DNA from: an uncultured Lachnospiraceae bacterium | GTDB lineage: Bacteria; Bacillota; Clostridia; Lachnospirales; Lachnospiraceae | Length of the DNA stretch: 64,000 bases | Assembly (NCBI GenBank): GCA_910584845.1 | Contig: CAJUDH010000003.1 | Location: forward strand, 124,001 to 188,000 | Direction: 5' to 3' | In this document: in pieces, positions 1-7,143 of the stretch | Layout: each line of letters begins with the position of its first letter | How positions within the stretch are numbered: the first letter of the stretch is position 1 | Notes under the pieces: model-generated | Databases searched by the model: none | Told to the model about the DNA's origin: nothing | Seen by the model: only the letters and a program-made list of their open reading frames with translations | Program-made: the position numbers and the translations under genes

Positions 1-1
1 C

Positions 2-979
2 CTTAAAGGGGTGACGACGGAAACCGGGGCTGGCCAGTGGGGGACGGCGTTATCCATGGCCTGCGCCTATTTGGGCCTGGATTGCCAGGTCTATATGGTG
101 AAATGTTCGTATGAGCAGAAGCCGTTCCGCAGGGAAGTGATGCGCACCTACGGCGCTAAAGTGACGCCTTCCCCGTCTATGGAGACCGAGGTGGGCCGGA
201 AGATGAACGCGGAGTTTCCGGGGACGACCGGAAGTTTGGGATGCGCCATTTCCGAGGCGGTGGAGGCGGCGGTAAACCAGCCGGGATACCGTTACGTTTT
301 AGGGTCTGTACTGTCCCAAGTACTGCTGCACCAGTCAGTGATCGGCTTGGAAGCCAAGGCGGCGCTGGATAAATACGGCATCAAGGCGGATATGATTATT
401 GGCTGCGCCGGCGGCGGCTCTAACCTGGGCGGTTTGATTTCCCCCTTTGCGGGGCAGATGTTAAGGGGGGAGGCAGATTATGAAATTATCGCCGTAGAGC
501 CGGCTTCCTGCCCAACCCTGACCAGGGGCGTATATGCTTATGATTTCTGTGATACGGGAAAGGTTTGCCCGCTGGCGAAAATGTATACTTTGGGCAGCGG
601 CTTTATCCCGTCGGCCAGCCATGCCGGCGGGCTGCGCTACCATGGCATGAGCTCCGTAGTGTCAGAGCTGTATGACCAGGGGCTGATGGCAGCCAGGAGC
701 GTGGGGCAGACCGAGGTCTTTCGGGCGGCCCAGGCCTTTGCCCGGGTGGAGGGCATCCTTCCGGCGCCGGAGAGCAGCCACGCGATTAAAGTGGCTATTG
801 ACGAGGCCTTAAAATGCAAGGAAACCGGGGAGGCGAAAAATATCGTCTTTGGCCTGACCGGAACGGGATATTTTGATATGGTGGCCTATCAGCGGTTTAA
901 TGACGGGGCAATGAACGATTATGTCCCCGGTGACGAGGAGCTGGCCAGGCCCATGGGCATGTTGCCGAAAGTAGAATAG
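2..979 (+). CDS. TrpB2-like tryptophan synthase beta chain (5' end outside window)
   Basis: PLP-dependent beta-replacement enzyme of the TrpB2 type, expected to make tryptophan from indole and serine. The reading frame is open from base 2 and already inside the family's TETGAGQWG signature, so about the first quarter of the protein lies upstream. The glycine-rich phosphate-binding stretch GCAGGGSNLGG is present near the middle, and the C-terminal GLTGTGYFD block is typical of the family. The apparent GTG at base 11 is an internal codon, not a start. No other trp gene is visible, so whether it serves biosynthesis or indole salvage cannot be judged. It converges on the peptide ABC operon, with a bidirectional hairpin between them. 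Confidence 0.9.
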   Translation, partial: LKGVTTETGAGQWGTALSMACAYLGLDCQVYMVKCSYEQKPFRREVMRTYGAKVTPSPSMETEVGRKMNAEFPGTTGSLGCAISEAVEAAVNQPGYRYVLGSVLSQVLLHQSVIGLEAKAALDKYGIKADMIIGCAGGGSNLGGLISPFAGQMLRGEADYEIIAVEPASCPTLTRGVYAYDFCDTGKVCPLAKMYTLGSGFIPSASHAGGLRYHGMSSVVSELYDQGLMAARSVGQTEVFRAAQAFARVEGILPAPESSHAIKVAIDEALKCKETGEAKNIVFGLTGTGYFDMVAYQRFNDGAMNDYVPGDEELARPMGMLPKVE

Positions 980-1086
980 CCAAAATAAAAGCGTCTGCCC
1001 GTGGCAATGGCCTGCAAACGTGCCTTATCGTTTGTGCCTGAAATGGCAGTTTGAAGGGCGCCGCGGAATTGGCATGGACCGGAAAG

Positions 1087-1121
1087 CGGGGAGGCGGCAA
1101 AATGCCGCCATTCCCCGTTTT
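1087..1121. terminator. Bidirectional hairpin terminator between trpB2-like gene and dppF-like gene
   Basis: CGGGGA plus GGCGGCA (1087-1099) pair with TGCCGCC and TCCCCG (1103-1117), with a two-base bulge and an AAA loop. TTTT follows on the plus strand. The hairpin starts immediately after the stop codon of the minus-strand ABC gene, so it can serve both converging genes. It is a stronger terminator for the plus strand. Confidence 0.7.
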
Positions 1122-2103
1122 AGCCTTCCAGGGGGAAATGGCAAAACACTTGCCGCCCCCCTATTTGCCTGGATTCGGGGACCTTTTGCCGGCATAGGCC
1201 TTTGGCATAGGGGCACCTGGTATGGAAACGGCATCCGGATGGCGGATGGACCGGGGAGGGGAGCTCCCCTGCCAGCAGCTCTTTGTCCTGGCTTCGCAGC
1301 CGGGGGTCCGCCTTGGGGATGGCATTGAGAAGAAAACGGGTATAGGGGTGGAGGGGATGTTGGTATAATTCTTCCGTATCCCCGACCTCGCAGATATTCC
1401 CCAAAAACATGACGCAAACCCGGTCGGCGATAAACTTGACTACGCTCAAATCATGGGAGATAAACAAATAAGTAAGCCCATACCGCATCTGCAGGCCTTT
1501 TAGAAGGTTTAACACCTGGGACTGGATGGATACGTCCAACGCAGACACCGGCTCGTCGCAGATAATCAGTTTCGGGTTCAGGGCAATGGCCCGGGCGATG
1601 CCGATCCGCTGCCTTTGGCCGCCGGAAAACTGGTGGGGGTACCGGTTGTAAAATTCTTCTGCAATGCCCACTTCTTTCATCAATGCCTTGACCCGTGCTT
1701 CCCGTTCTTTTTTATTCTTCATGCCGTGGGTAGACAAAGGTTCGCCGATGATCTTTTTTACGCTCATCCGAGGATTCAGGGATGCGTAAGGGTCCTGGAA
1801 TATGATCTGCATTTGCTTCCGGTAACAGGAAAATGCAGCTTCGTCCAAGGAGGTAATATCCTCGCCGTCAAACAGGATTTGGCCGGAAGTAGGCTCCAAA
1901 AGCCGGATGAGCAGCCGGCCCAAAGTACTTTTCCCACAGCCGGATTCGCCTACCAGGGCCAGGGTTTCACCTTCATACAGGCTTAGGCTTACGTCTGTCA
2001 CGGCGTGGACTGCCTGGAGGCGGCCTTTGCTTTTGCCTATGGGAAATTCTTTTACCAGGTTCCTGGCTTCTAAAAGGATTTTTTTCGGGTTCTTATTCTC
2101 CAT
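1120..2103 (-). CDS. dppF: Peptide ABC transporter ATP-binding protein (DppF/OppF type)
   Basis: Second ATPase of a dipeptide/oligopeptide importer, 327 residues. Visible motifs are Walker A GESGCGKST, Q-loop IIFQDPYASLNPR, signature SGGQRQRIGIARA, Walker B LIICDEP and the switch H in FISHDLSVV. The C-terminal oligopeptide/dipeptide extension with a cysteine pattern (GCRFHTRCPYA) is present. The start codon lies within the 11-nt overlap with the preceding ATPase gene, indicating translational coupling. It is the last gene of a five-gene minus-strand operon. Substrate specificity (peptides versus nickel or other ligands) cannot be settled from the ATPase. Confidence 0.92.
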   Translation of the reverse strand: MENKNPKKILLEARNLVKEFPIGKSKGRLQAVHAVTDVSLSLYEGETLALVGESGCGKSTLGRLLIRLLEPTSGQILFDGEDITSLDEAAFSCYRKQMQIIFQDPYASLNPRMSVKKIIGEPLSTHGMKNKKEREARVKALMKEVGIAEEFYNRYPHQFSGGQRQRIGIARAIALNPKLIICDEPVSALDVSIQSQVLNLLKGLQMRYGLTYLFISHDLSVVKFIADRVCVMFLGNICEVGDTEELYQHPLHPYTRFLLNAIPKADPRLRSQDKELLAGELPSPVHPPSGCRFHTRCPYAKGLCRQKVPESRQIGGRQVFCHFPLEG

Positions 2104-3088
2104 CTAGCCGTACCCCGCTTTCGTATTGGAAACACCGTACGCCATGGCCTTGTATGGTTTCATAAAGGCCGGGCTGTTCTTCGAAACATCGTCTTCCGGC
2201 CTGGCTGCACCGGGTACAAAAACTGCAGCCTTTGGGAAGGTGGAGCAAATTGGGCACCACCCCTTTGATGGTGTGCAGCCATTCTACCTTTTCATCCAGC
2301 TTGGGGATGGATTGTAGCAGCCCTTGGGTATATGGATGGCAGGCCTGTTCAAAAAGCGAGAAGGTTTCCGCCTGCTCCATGACCTTTCCGGCATACATGA
2401 CATAGACATAATCACAGATCTCTGCCACTACGCCTAAGTTGTGGGTAATGAGGATAATGGAAGTGCCCTGCTCGTCGCACAGCTGTTTCATCAGCCGTAA
2501 AATCTGTGCTTCAATGGTTACGTCCAGGGCAGTGGTGGGCTCGTCCGCCACCATTACTTTGGGGCGGCACACCATAGCCATGCCGATCATCACCCGCTGG
2601 CGCAGGCCGCCGGACAACTGGTGGGGATAGCTGTGGTAACGTTTCTCCGGTTCCGGGATGCCTACCGCCCGGAAAATTTCCAGTACCCGTTTTTTCGCTT
2701 CTTCCTTGGGAATTTTCTGATGGAGCAGGATGGCTTCTTGCACTTGCCGCCCCACCGGGTATACCGGGTTTAAGGAAGTCATAGGCTCCTGGAAGATCAT
2801 GGAGATTTCATTACCCCGGATTTTTGCCAGCTCTTTTGGCCGTAAATGGGTAATATCCCTCCCGTCCAGGGTGATGGTCCCGTCCACAATCTTTCCCGGA
2901 TAGCGCAAGAGCCCCATGATTGACATGGCTGTCATACTTTTTCCGCAACCAGATTCCCCCACCAGGCCGATAATCTTTCCTGCAGGCACTTGGATGCTGA
3001 CCCCGTCCACGGCCGGCACTTCGCCTTTTGCCGTGAAGAAATGGGATTTCAGGTTCCGGATGTCCAGCACTAAAGTTTGTGTACACAT
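2093..3088 (-). CDS. dppD: Peptide ABC transporter ATP-binding protein (DppD/OppD type)
   Basis: First ATPase of the importer, 331 residues from the ATG at 3088, chosen because GGGAGGAATACCC precedes it. A longer open frame reaching 3283 only overlaps the permease gene in another frame. Motifs: Walker A GESGCGKSM, Q-loop MIFQEPMTSLNPV, signature LSGGLRQRVMIGMA, Walker B VMVADEPTTALDVT and H-loop ITHN. The C-terminal peptide-transporter extension carries GCSFCTRCSQAGRRC. It lies 13 nt downstream of the permease gene and overlaps the next ATPase gene by 11 nt. Confidence 0.93.
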   Translation of the reverse strand: MCTQTLVLDIRNLKSHFFTAKGEVPAVDGVSIQVPAGKIIGLVGESGCGKSMTAMSIMGLLRYPGKIVDGTITLDGRDITHLRPKELAKIRGNEISMIFQEPMTSLNPVYPVGRQVQEAILLHQKIPKEEAKKRVLEIFRAVGIPEPEKRYHSYPHQLSGGLRQRVMIGMAMVCRPKVMVADEPTTALDVTIEAQILRLMKQLCDEQGTSIILITHNLGVVAEICDYVYVMYAGKVMEQAETFSLFEQACHPYTQGLLQSIPKLDEKVEWLHTIKGVVPNLLHLPKGCSFCTRCSQAGRRCFEEQPGLYETIQGHGVRCFQYESGVRLDGE

Positions 3089-3101
3089 GGGTATTCCTCC
3101 C

Positions 3102-3992
3102 TTACTGTTCTTTGAGATAGGGGTCGAGTATATCGCGCAATCCGTCGCCCAGGAAGTTGAAGGCCAGCACCACCACCATGATAGCGGCGCTGGGGGCAAT
3201 GGACAGCCATGGTTCCGAAAATAAGTATTTTTTCCCCCGTACCGCCATGAGGCCCCAACTGGGGGAGGGGGGCTGTGCGCCAATGCCCAGGAAGCTTAAT
3301 GAAGCCTCGGACAAGATGGCGGCCGGGATATTCAAAGTAAACAACACGATCAGGGAGGGGAGGCAGTTGGGCAAAATATGCCGGAACATAATGGTCCATT
3401 TCCCCACACCCATGGAACGGGCCGCCTCTACAAATTCTTTTTCTTTCAGGGACAATGTCTGGGACCGCACAATCCTTGCGGTGCCTGCCCAGTTTACCAG
3501 GCTTAAAGCTATGAAGATGTTCACCAGGCCGCCGCCCATGGTGTACATGACCACCATGGCCAGAAGGAGGGAGGGGAAGGCCAGCATTACATCAGCCAGG
3601 CGCATGATGATAAAATCGGTTTTTCCGCCGTAAAAACCGGCGCAGAGGCCCAGGACGGTTCCGATGGCCATGGAAATCAAAGTCGGGACCAAGCCGATCG
3701 TCAAGGAAATCCGGGCGCCGAAGATGATGCGGCTAAGTACGTCCCTCCCCAGCTCGTCCGTACCCAGCCAGTGGGCGGCGCTGGGGTCTTTCAGCCGGTC
3801 GGCCAGGCTCTGTTCCAGATGGTCATAAGGGGCCACTAAGGGGGCAAAAATAGCGGCCAGGAGGATCAGAAGGATCACCAGGGCAGAAAATGCCGCTATT
3901 TTGTTTTGCCGTACCAGGGTTTTTCCTTTGTCCAGCCAGGTGTCTTCTTCCCCGATCTGGCTGGAAATGTTTTTTTCTATTTTATCATTCAT
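3102..3992 (-). CDS. dppC: Peptide ABC transporter permease (DppC/OppC type)
   Basis: Inner-membrane permease with an N-terminal OppC-type segment and the binding-protein-dependent transport fold, about 296 residues. The start at 3992 (MNDKIEK) is favoured by a GGAAGGA site 8 nt upstream; an ATG 36 nt earlier is possible. The family marker HWLGTDELGRDVLSRII is present, and the EAA loop reads EAARSMGVGKWTIMFRHILPN. About six hydrophobic segments are visible. It pairs with the DppB-type permease encoded 65 nt upstream. Confidence 0.93.
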   Translation of the reverse strand: MNDKIEKNISSQIGEEDTWLDKGKTLVRQNKIAAFSALVILLILLAAIFAPLVAPYDHLEQSLADRLKDPSAAHWLGTDELGRDVLSRIIFGARISLTIGLVPTLISMAIGTVLGLCAGFYGGKTDFIIMRLADVMLAFPSLLLAMVVMYTMGGGLVNIFIALSLVNWAGTARIVRSQTLSLKEKEFVEAARSMGVGKWTIMFRHILPNCLPSLIVLFTLNIPAAILSEASLSFLGIGAQPPSPSWGLMAVRGKKYLFSEPWLSIAPSAAIMVVVLAFNFLGDGLRDILDPYLKEQ

Positions 3993-4057
3993 GTCAATGG
4001 TCCTTCCTTTTGTTTCGCTGTGGAACAAACCGGCGTGGAATTGTTTTTTTCTTTCGC

Positions 4058-4981
4058 CTATGCGCTTTCCCGGATACGGGGGTCTAAGACGCTGTAAAGC
4101 AAATCAGCGGCCAAGTTGCCCAAGATAATTAGAATTGTGGTAAAAATCACCGTGCCCTGCAACAAAGGCATGTCCCGGGTTTCAATGCCGTTTACCGCCA
4201 GGCGGCCGATGCCAGGCACGCCAAACACGCTTTCTGTCAGTACGGCCCCGGACAGCATGCTGGAAATTTGCAAGGCCATCATGGTAACTACCGGAAGCAT
4301 GGCGTTTTTCAGTGCATGCCTTACAATTACGCCGTTTTCCCGCAGCCCTTTGGCCCTGGCGGTGCGGATAAAATCGTTCTGCATGACTTCTACCAGATTG
4401 GAACGGGTCATGCGGGCAATGCTGCCAGCCGAATTCCAGCCCAAGGCGATGGCCGGCAGGATCATAGCCTGCAGGGAGTCAAAGCCCGATACCGGGAACC
4501 ATTTCAGCTTGAAGGCAAACACATATTGCAGGATCAGGGCGGTCATAAACACCGGCATGGAAACCCCCATGAGGGCGCCCCCCATAAACAGCCGGTCCAG
4601 CAGCCGGTTTTGCCGGATTGCGGCGATGACCCCGGCCGTGACCCCGATGGTCCAGGCCACCAGGGCGGCCAATAAAGACAGCCTTACCGTATGGGGGAAC
4701 GAGTCCAGGATGATTTGGGCTACGTTGCGGTTTAAACGGTAGGAGGTGCCAAAATCTCCCCGGAGGGCGTTGCCAATATATTTGAAAAACTGGATGTACA
4801 AAGGCTGGTCCAGGCCCATTTCCCTGCTTATTTTCTCGATCACCGCCGGATTGACGTGTTCCCCCATCATGGTAGTGGCCGGATCCCCCGGTACGATCCG
4901 CAACATGATGAAAATGGCCAGCACTACGCCAAGGAGCACGGGGATGGATATAGCTATGCGTTTCAGTATTTTTGTAAACAT
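4058..4981 (-). CDS. dppB: Peptide ABC transporter permease (DppB/OppB type)
   Basis: Inner-membrane permease, 307 residues from the ATG at 4981 with AGGGAGG upstream. A longer in-frame start at 5062 would cross the hairpin at 5041-5072 and is disfavoured. Features include the first transmembrane helix near residues 8-30, the motif RIVPGDPATTMMGEHV and the EAA loop RTARAKGLRENGVIVRHALKN. It is the second gene of the operon, about 100 nt after the binding-protein gene. Confidence 0.93.
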   Translation of the reverse strand: MFTKILKRIAISIPVLLGVVLAIFIMLRIVPGDPATTMMGEHVNPAVIEKISREMGLDQPLYIQFFKYIGNALRGDFGTSYRLNRNVAQIILDSFPHTVRLSLLAALVAWTIGVTAGVIAAIRQNRLLDRLFMGGALMGVSMPVFMTALILQYVFAFKLKWFPVSGFDSLQAMILPAIALGWNSAGSIARMTRSNLVEVMQNDFIRTARAKGLRENGVIVRHALKNAMLPVVTMMALQISSMLSGAVLTESVFGVPGIGRLAVNGIETRDMPLLQGTVIFTTILIILGNLAADLLYSVLDPRIRESA

Positions 4982-5040
4982 GGGCAACCTCCCTTTTCTG
5001 GTTTGGCTTTTGGCCTGTGTGGACGGTTTTATAACAACAA

Positions 5041-5072
5041 TGCCGCAAAATTGATTACTCAACTTTGCGGCA
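5041..5072 (-). terminator. Intercistronic hairpin between dppA-like and dppB-like genes
   Basis: A 14-bp stem (5041-5054 with 5059-5072, a single G-U pair, 4-nt loop) lies just after the binding-protein stop codon. It is followed on the minus strand by TTGTTGTTATAAA rather than a solid U tract. In binding-protein operons such stems often act as partial terminators or 3'-end stabilisers, so that the binding protein is made in excess. That role is inferred here. Confidence 0.65.
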
Positions 5073-5083
5073 CTTGTATTCCA

Positions 5084-6781
5084 TTACTCGCTTAAAGAAA
5101 CGCCATAATAGACCAGGTCGCTGACCCCGCTCCATACTGGCTTAAAGTCCTGCACCCGTTTGCTGACCGCCCACAAATGGGTCCGGGAATACATCGGCAC
5201 CCAAGCGGCGTCCTCGTGGATCAGCTTTTCTTCCAAAGACCGGTATTCGGCAAGCCTTTCATCCTCGTTGACAATGCCCCGGGCCGCGCCTACACGGTCC
5301 ATAACCGCCGTGTCCGGATAGTTGATCGACCGGATTTTCGTCTTTTCTTCGTTGCCAAAGAACGTGTAAATGAAATTCTCCGGGTCGTTAAAGTCTGCCG
5401 TCCAGGTGGACAGGAAGGAACTTAATTCACCGGATTTGCGGGTTTCCAGCCAGGTAGATTCGTCGTAATTCTTGATATTGGCTTCAATCCCTACTTCCGC
5501 CAACTGTTCTTTGATGATTTCCAATGTCATGATAGCCGTGTCGGAAGAAGAGGAGTCTGCCGCCAGCTCCATGGAAAACCCGTCGGCATAACCGGCTTCG
5601 GCCAGTAAGGCCTTGGCGCCTTCCGGGTCATAGCTGATCTTGGTCTGGCCTTCGTTGTAGCCGATGAGGCCAAAGGGGTAAATCCCCTGTTCCACCTGGC
5701 CCCGGCCGCCGTACAGCGCGTCCAGGATTGCCTGGCGGTCAATGGCCATCTGGAAAGCCTTGCGCACTTTTACGTCCTGGAACGGTTCAATATTGAAGTT
5801 CATGGTCAGATAGGTAATGCCTACCCGGGGGCCTGACACGATCTGGTCCGGATAGGTTTCCAGGAACCGGTCTGTGGCATCCGTCACAAAATCCAGGTCA
5901 ATGATGTCCAGCTCCCCGTTTTCAAACATCATGGTCTGGGTCTCGGTGTCGGGGATAATTTTGATCACCACGCCCGGCAGGGGGGCAGCGCCTTTCCAAT
6001 AATTTTCGTTCCTTACCAGTACCAGCTGGCTGTTAAAAGACCAGGCGGCAAAACGGAAAGGGCCGGTGCCAACGGTGGCCGCCGGGTCCATGCCAAACTG
6101 GTCCCCGGCCGCTTTTGTCGCTTCGCTGTCAAATATGGACAGGCCGGGGGCGGTCAGGCAGGAAAGGAAAGCGGCAAAAGGTTCGGTAAGCGTGATTTTT
6201 ACCGTATAGCTGTCTACCACTTCCACGCCTTCCAGGGTTTGGGCGCTGCCGTCGATCATTTCTGCGGCGCCTTTTACCTGATCCAGCAATTCGGTATTCA
6301 CGCCGCCTTCCACAGTCAGCAGGCGCTCAAAAGTATAGAGCACGTCTTCGGCCGTAAAATCGTTGCCGTTTTGAAATTTAACGTCATCCCTCAAATGGAA
6401 GGTATATTCCAGGCCATCGCCGGAAATATCCCAATCCTTTGCCAGGCTTGGTACGATCTTGGAATTGCCCTGCCCGTCCACCTCGATTTCCACCAGGCGG
6501 TCGAAAACATTCATGGGGACAGCATAGTCTTTGGATGTTTTTTGCACGTCTACGGTCTGGATATCTGCATTGAGCACGGAAAGGAAAAAACCGGTAGTAT
6601 CAATGCCAATATCACCAGCCTCCCCGGTATTCCCGCTTGCGGCAGTGGTTTCGCCGGACGTGCCGGCACCATTTTCGGCAGCCGACGTGCCGGAAGCGTC
6701 TTTGCCGCCCCCGCAGCCGGTCACAGCCATACTCAACGCCATCGTAGCGGCAAGGGCCAGGCTCAGCCTTTTTTTCATCAT
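5084..6781 (-). CDS. dppA: Peptide ABC transporter substrate-binding lipoprotein (DppA/OppA type)
   Basis: Extracellular solute-binding protein, family 5 (SBP_bac_5), 565 residues. The start at 6781 (ATGATG) is set by GAGGAGG upstream. The N-terminus is a lipoprotein signal: MMKKRLSL, a hydrophobic run, then AVTGCGGG, so lipidation at the cysteine near residue 23 is expected. A Gly/Ser/Thr-rich linker follows. Core family blocks include LAKDWDISGDGLEYTFHLRD and NEKFQNGNDFTAEDVLYTF-like text (here VKFQNGNDFTAEDVLYTFER). First gene of the operon; ligand not predictable with confidence. Confidence 0.93.
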   Translation of the reverse strand: MMKKRLSLALAATMALSMAVTGCGGGKDASGTSAAENGAGTSGETTAASGNTGEAGDIGIDTTGFFLSVLNADIQTVDVQKTSKDYAVPMNVFDRLVEIEVDGQGNSKIVPSLAKDWDISGDGLEYTFHLRDDVKFQNGNDFTAEDVLYTFERLLTVEGGVNTELLDQVKGAAEMIDGSAQTLEGVEVVDSYTVKITLTEPFAAFLSCLTAPGLSIFDSEATKAAGDQFGMDPAATVGTGPFRFAAWSFNSQLVLVRNENYWKGAAPLPGVVIKIIPDTETQTMMFENGELDIIDLDFVTDATDRFLETYPDQIVSGPRVGITYLTMNFNIEPFQDVKVRKAFQMAIDRQAILDALYGGRGQVEQGIYPFGLIGYNEGQTKISYDPEGAKALLAEAGYADGFSMELAADSSSSDTAIMTLEIIKEQLAEVGIEANIKNYDESTWLETRKSGELSSFLSTWTADFNDPENFIYTFFGNEEKTKIRSINYPDTAVMDRVGAARGIVNEDERLAEYRSLEEKLIHEDAAWVPMYSRTHLWAVSKRVQDFKPVWSGVSDLVYYGVSLSE

Positions 6782-6895
6782 AATTTTCCTCCTCTTAAAC
6801 ACGTTTTAAGGTTTTCCGCGATACAAAAAAATAGTGCGATTCCTTTATGGGATGCACCTTTGCGCGTAGGTCTGGAATTTTGCCTTAATGTTCAA

Positions 6896-6924
6896 ATAAT
6901 ACCACACATATTTTTTTTTTTCAA
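6896..6924 (-). promoter_or_regulatory. Promoter of the peptide ABC operon
   Basis: On the minus strand TTGAAA (6919-6924) and TATTAT (6896-6901) are separated by 17 bp, including an A8 tract. This is a good sigma-A promoter about 115 nt upstream of the dppA-like start codon. Confidence 0.65.
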
Positions 6925-7038
6925 CTGTTTTTTCGGTAGCCCTTATCCAAATTACCGGTATGGGAACTTCCTTTTTGGAAGAGGATATGGTAAAATAACG
7001 AAATGAGAGAATATCATATTAAGGAAGGGAGAAAGATT

Positions 7039-7143
7039 ATGAAGCGGAGGGATGTGGCAAAATGGCGGCAGCCTTTGGCGGTGGCCCAAATCCATTGCCC
7101 TGATAGGCAATGGATTTGGGGTGCCTGCCCAAGCAGGCAGTGT
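7039..7143 (+). other. Frame-disrupted signal-peptide start of the transglutaminase surface protein
   Basis: An ATG at 7039 has an ideal ribosome binding site (GGAAGGGAG, 7-nt spacing) and encodes MKRRDVAKWRQPLAVA, a classic positively charged n-region running into a hydrophobic core. In this frame translation stops 35 codons later. The missing second half of the signal peptide, ALIGNGFGV followed by a PAQA-G cleavage site, is encoded one frame over and continues into the large ORF. A one-base difference in the CCC run at 7085-7087 would join them. This suggests a frameshift (or sequencing error, or slippage) rather than a real short gene. Confidence 0.6.

Noticed and set aside
2093..3283. 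Longer 396-residue form of the DppD-type ATPase
   Set aside because: The extra 65 residues overlap the permease gene out of frame and do not look like an ABC ATPase N-terminus; a strong ribosome binding site precedes the ATG at 3088.
7085..7120. Invertible phase-variation switch at the inverted repeat
   Set aside because: The loop is only 6 nt, so inversion would not change the reading frame, and no recombinase gene is nearby. Slippage or indel is the better explanation.
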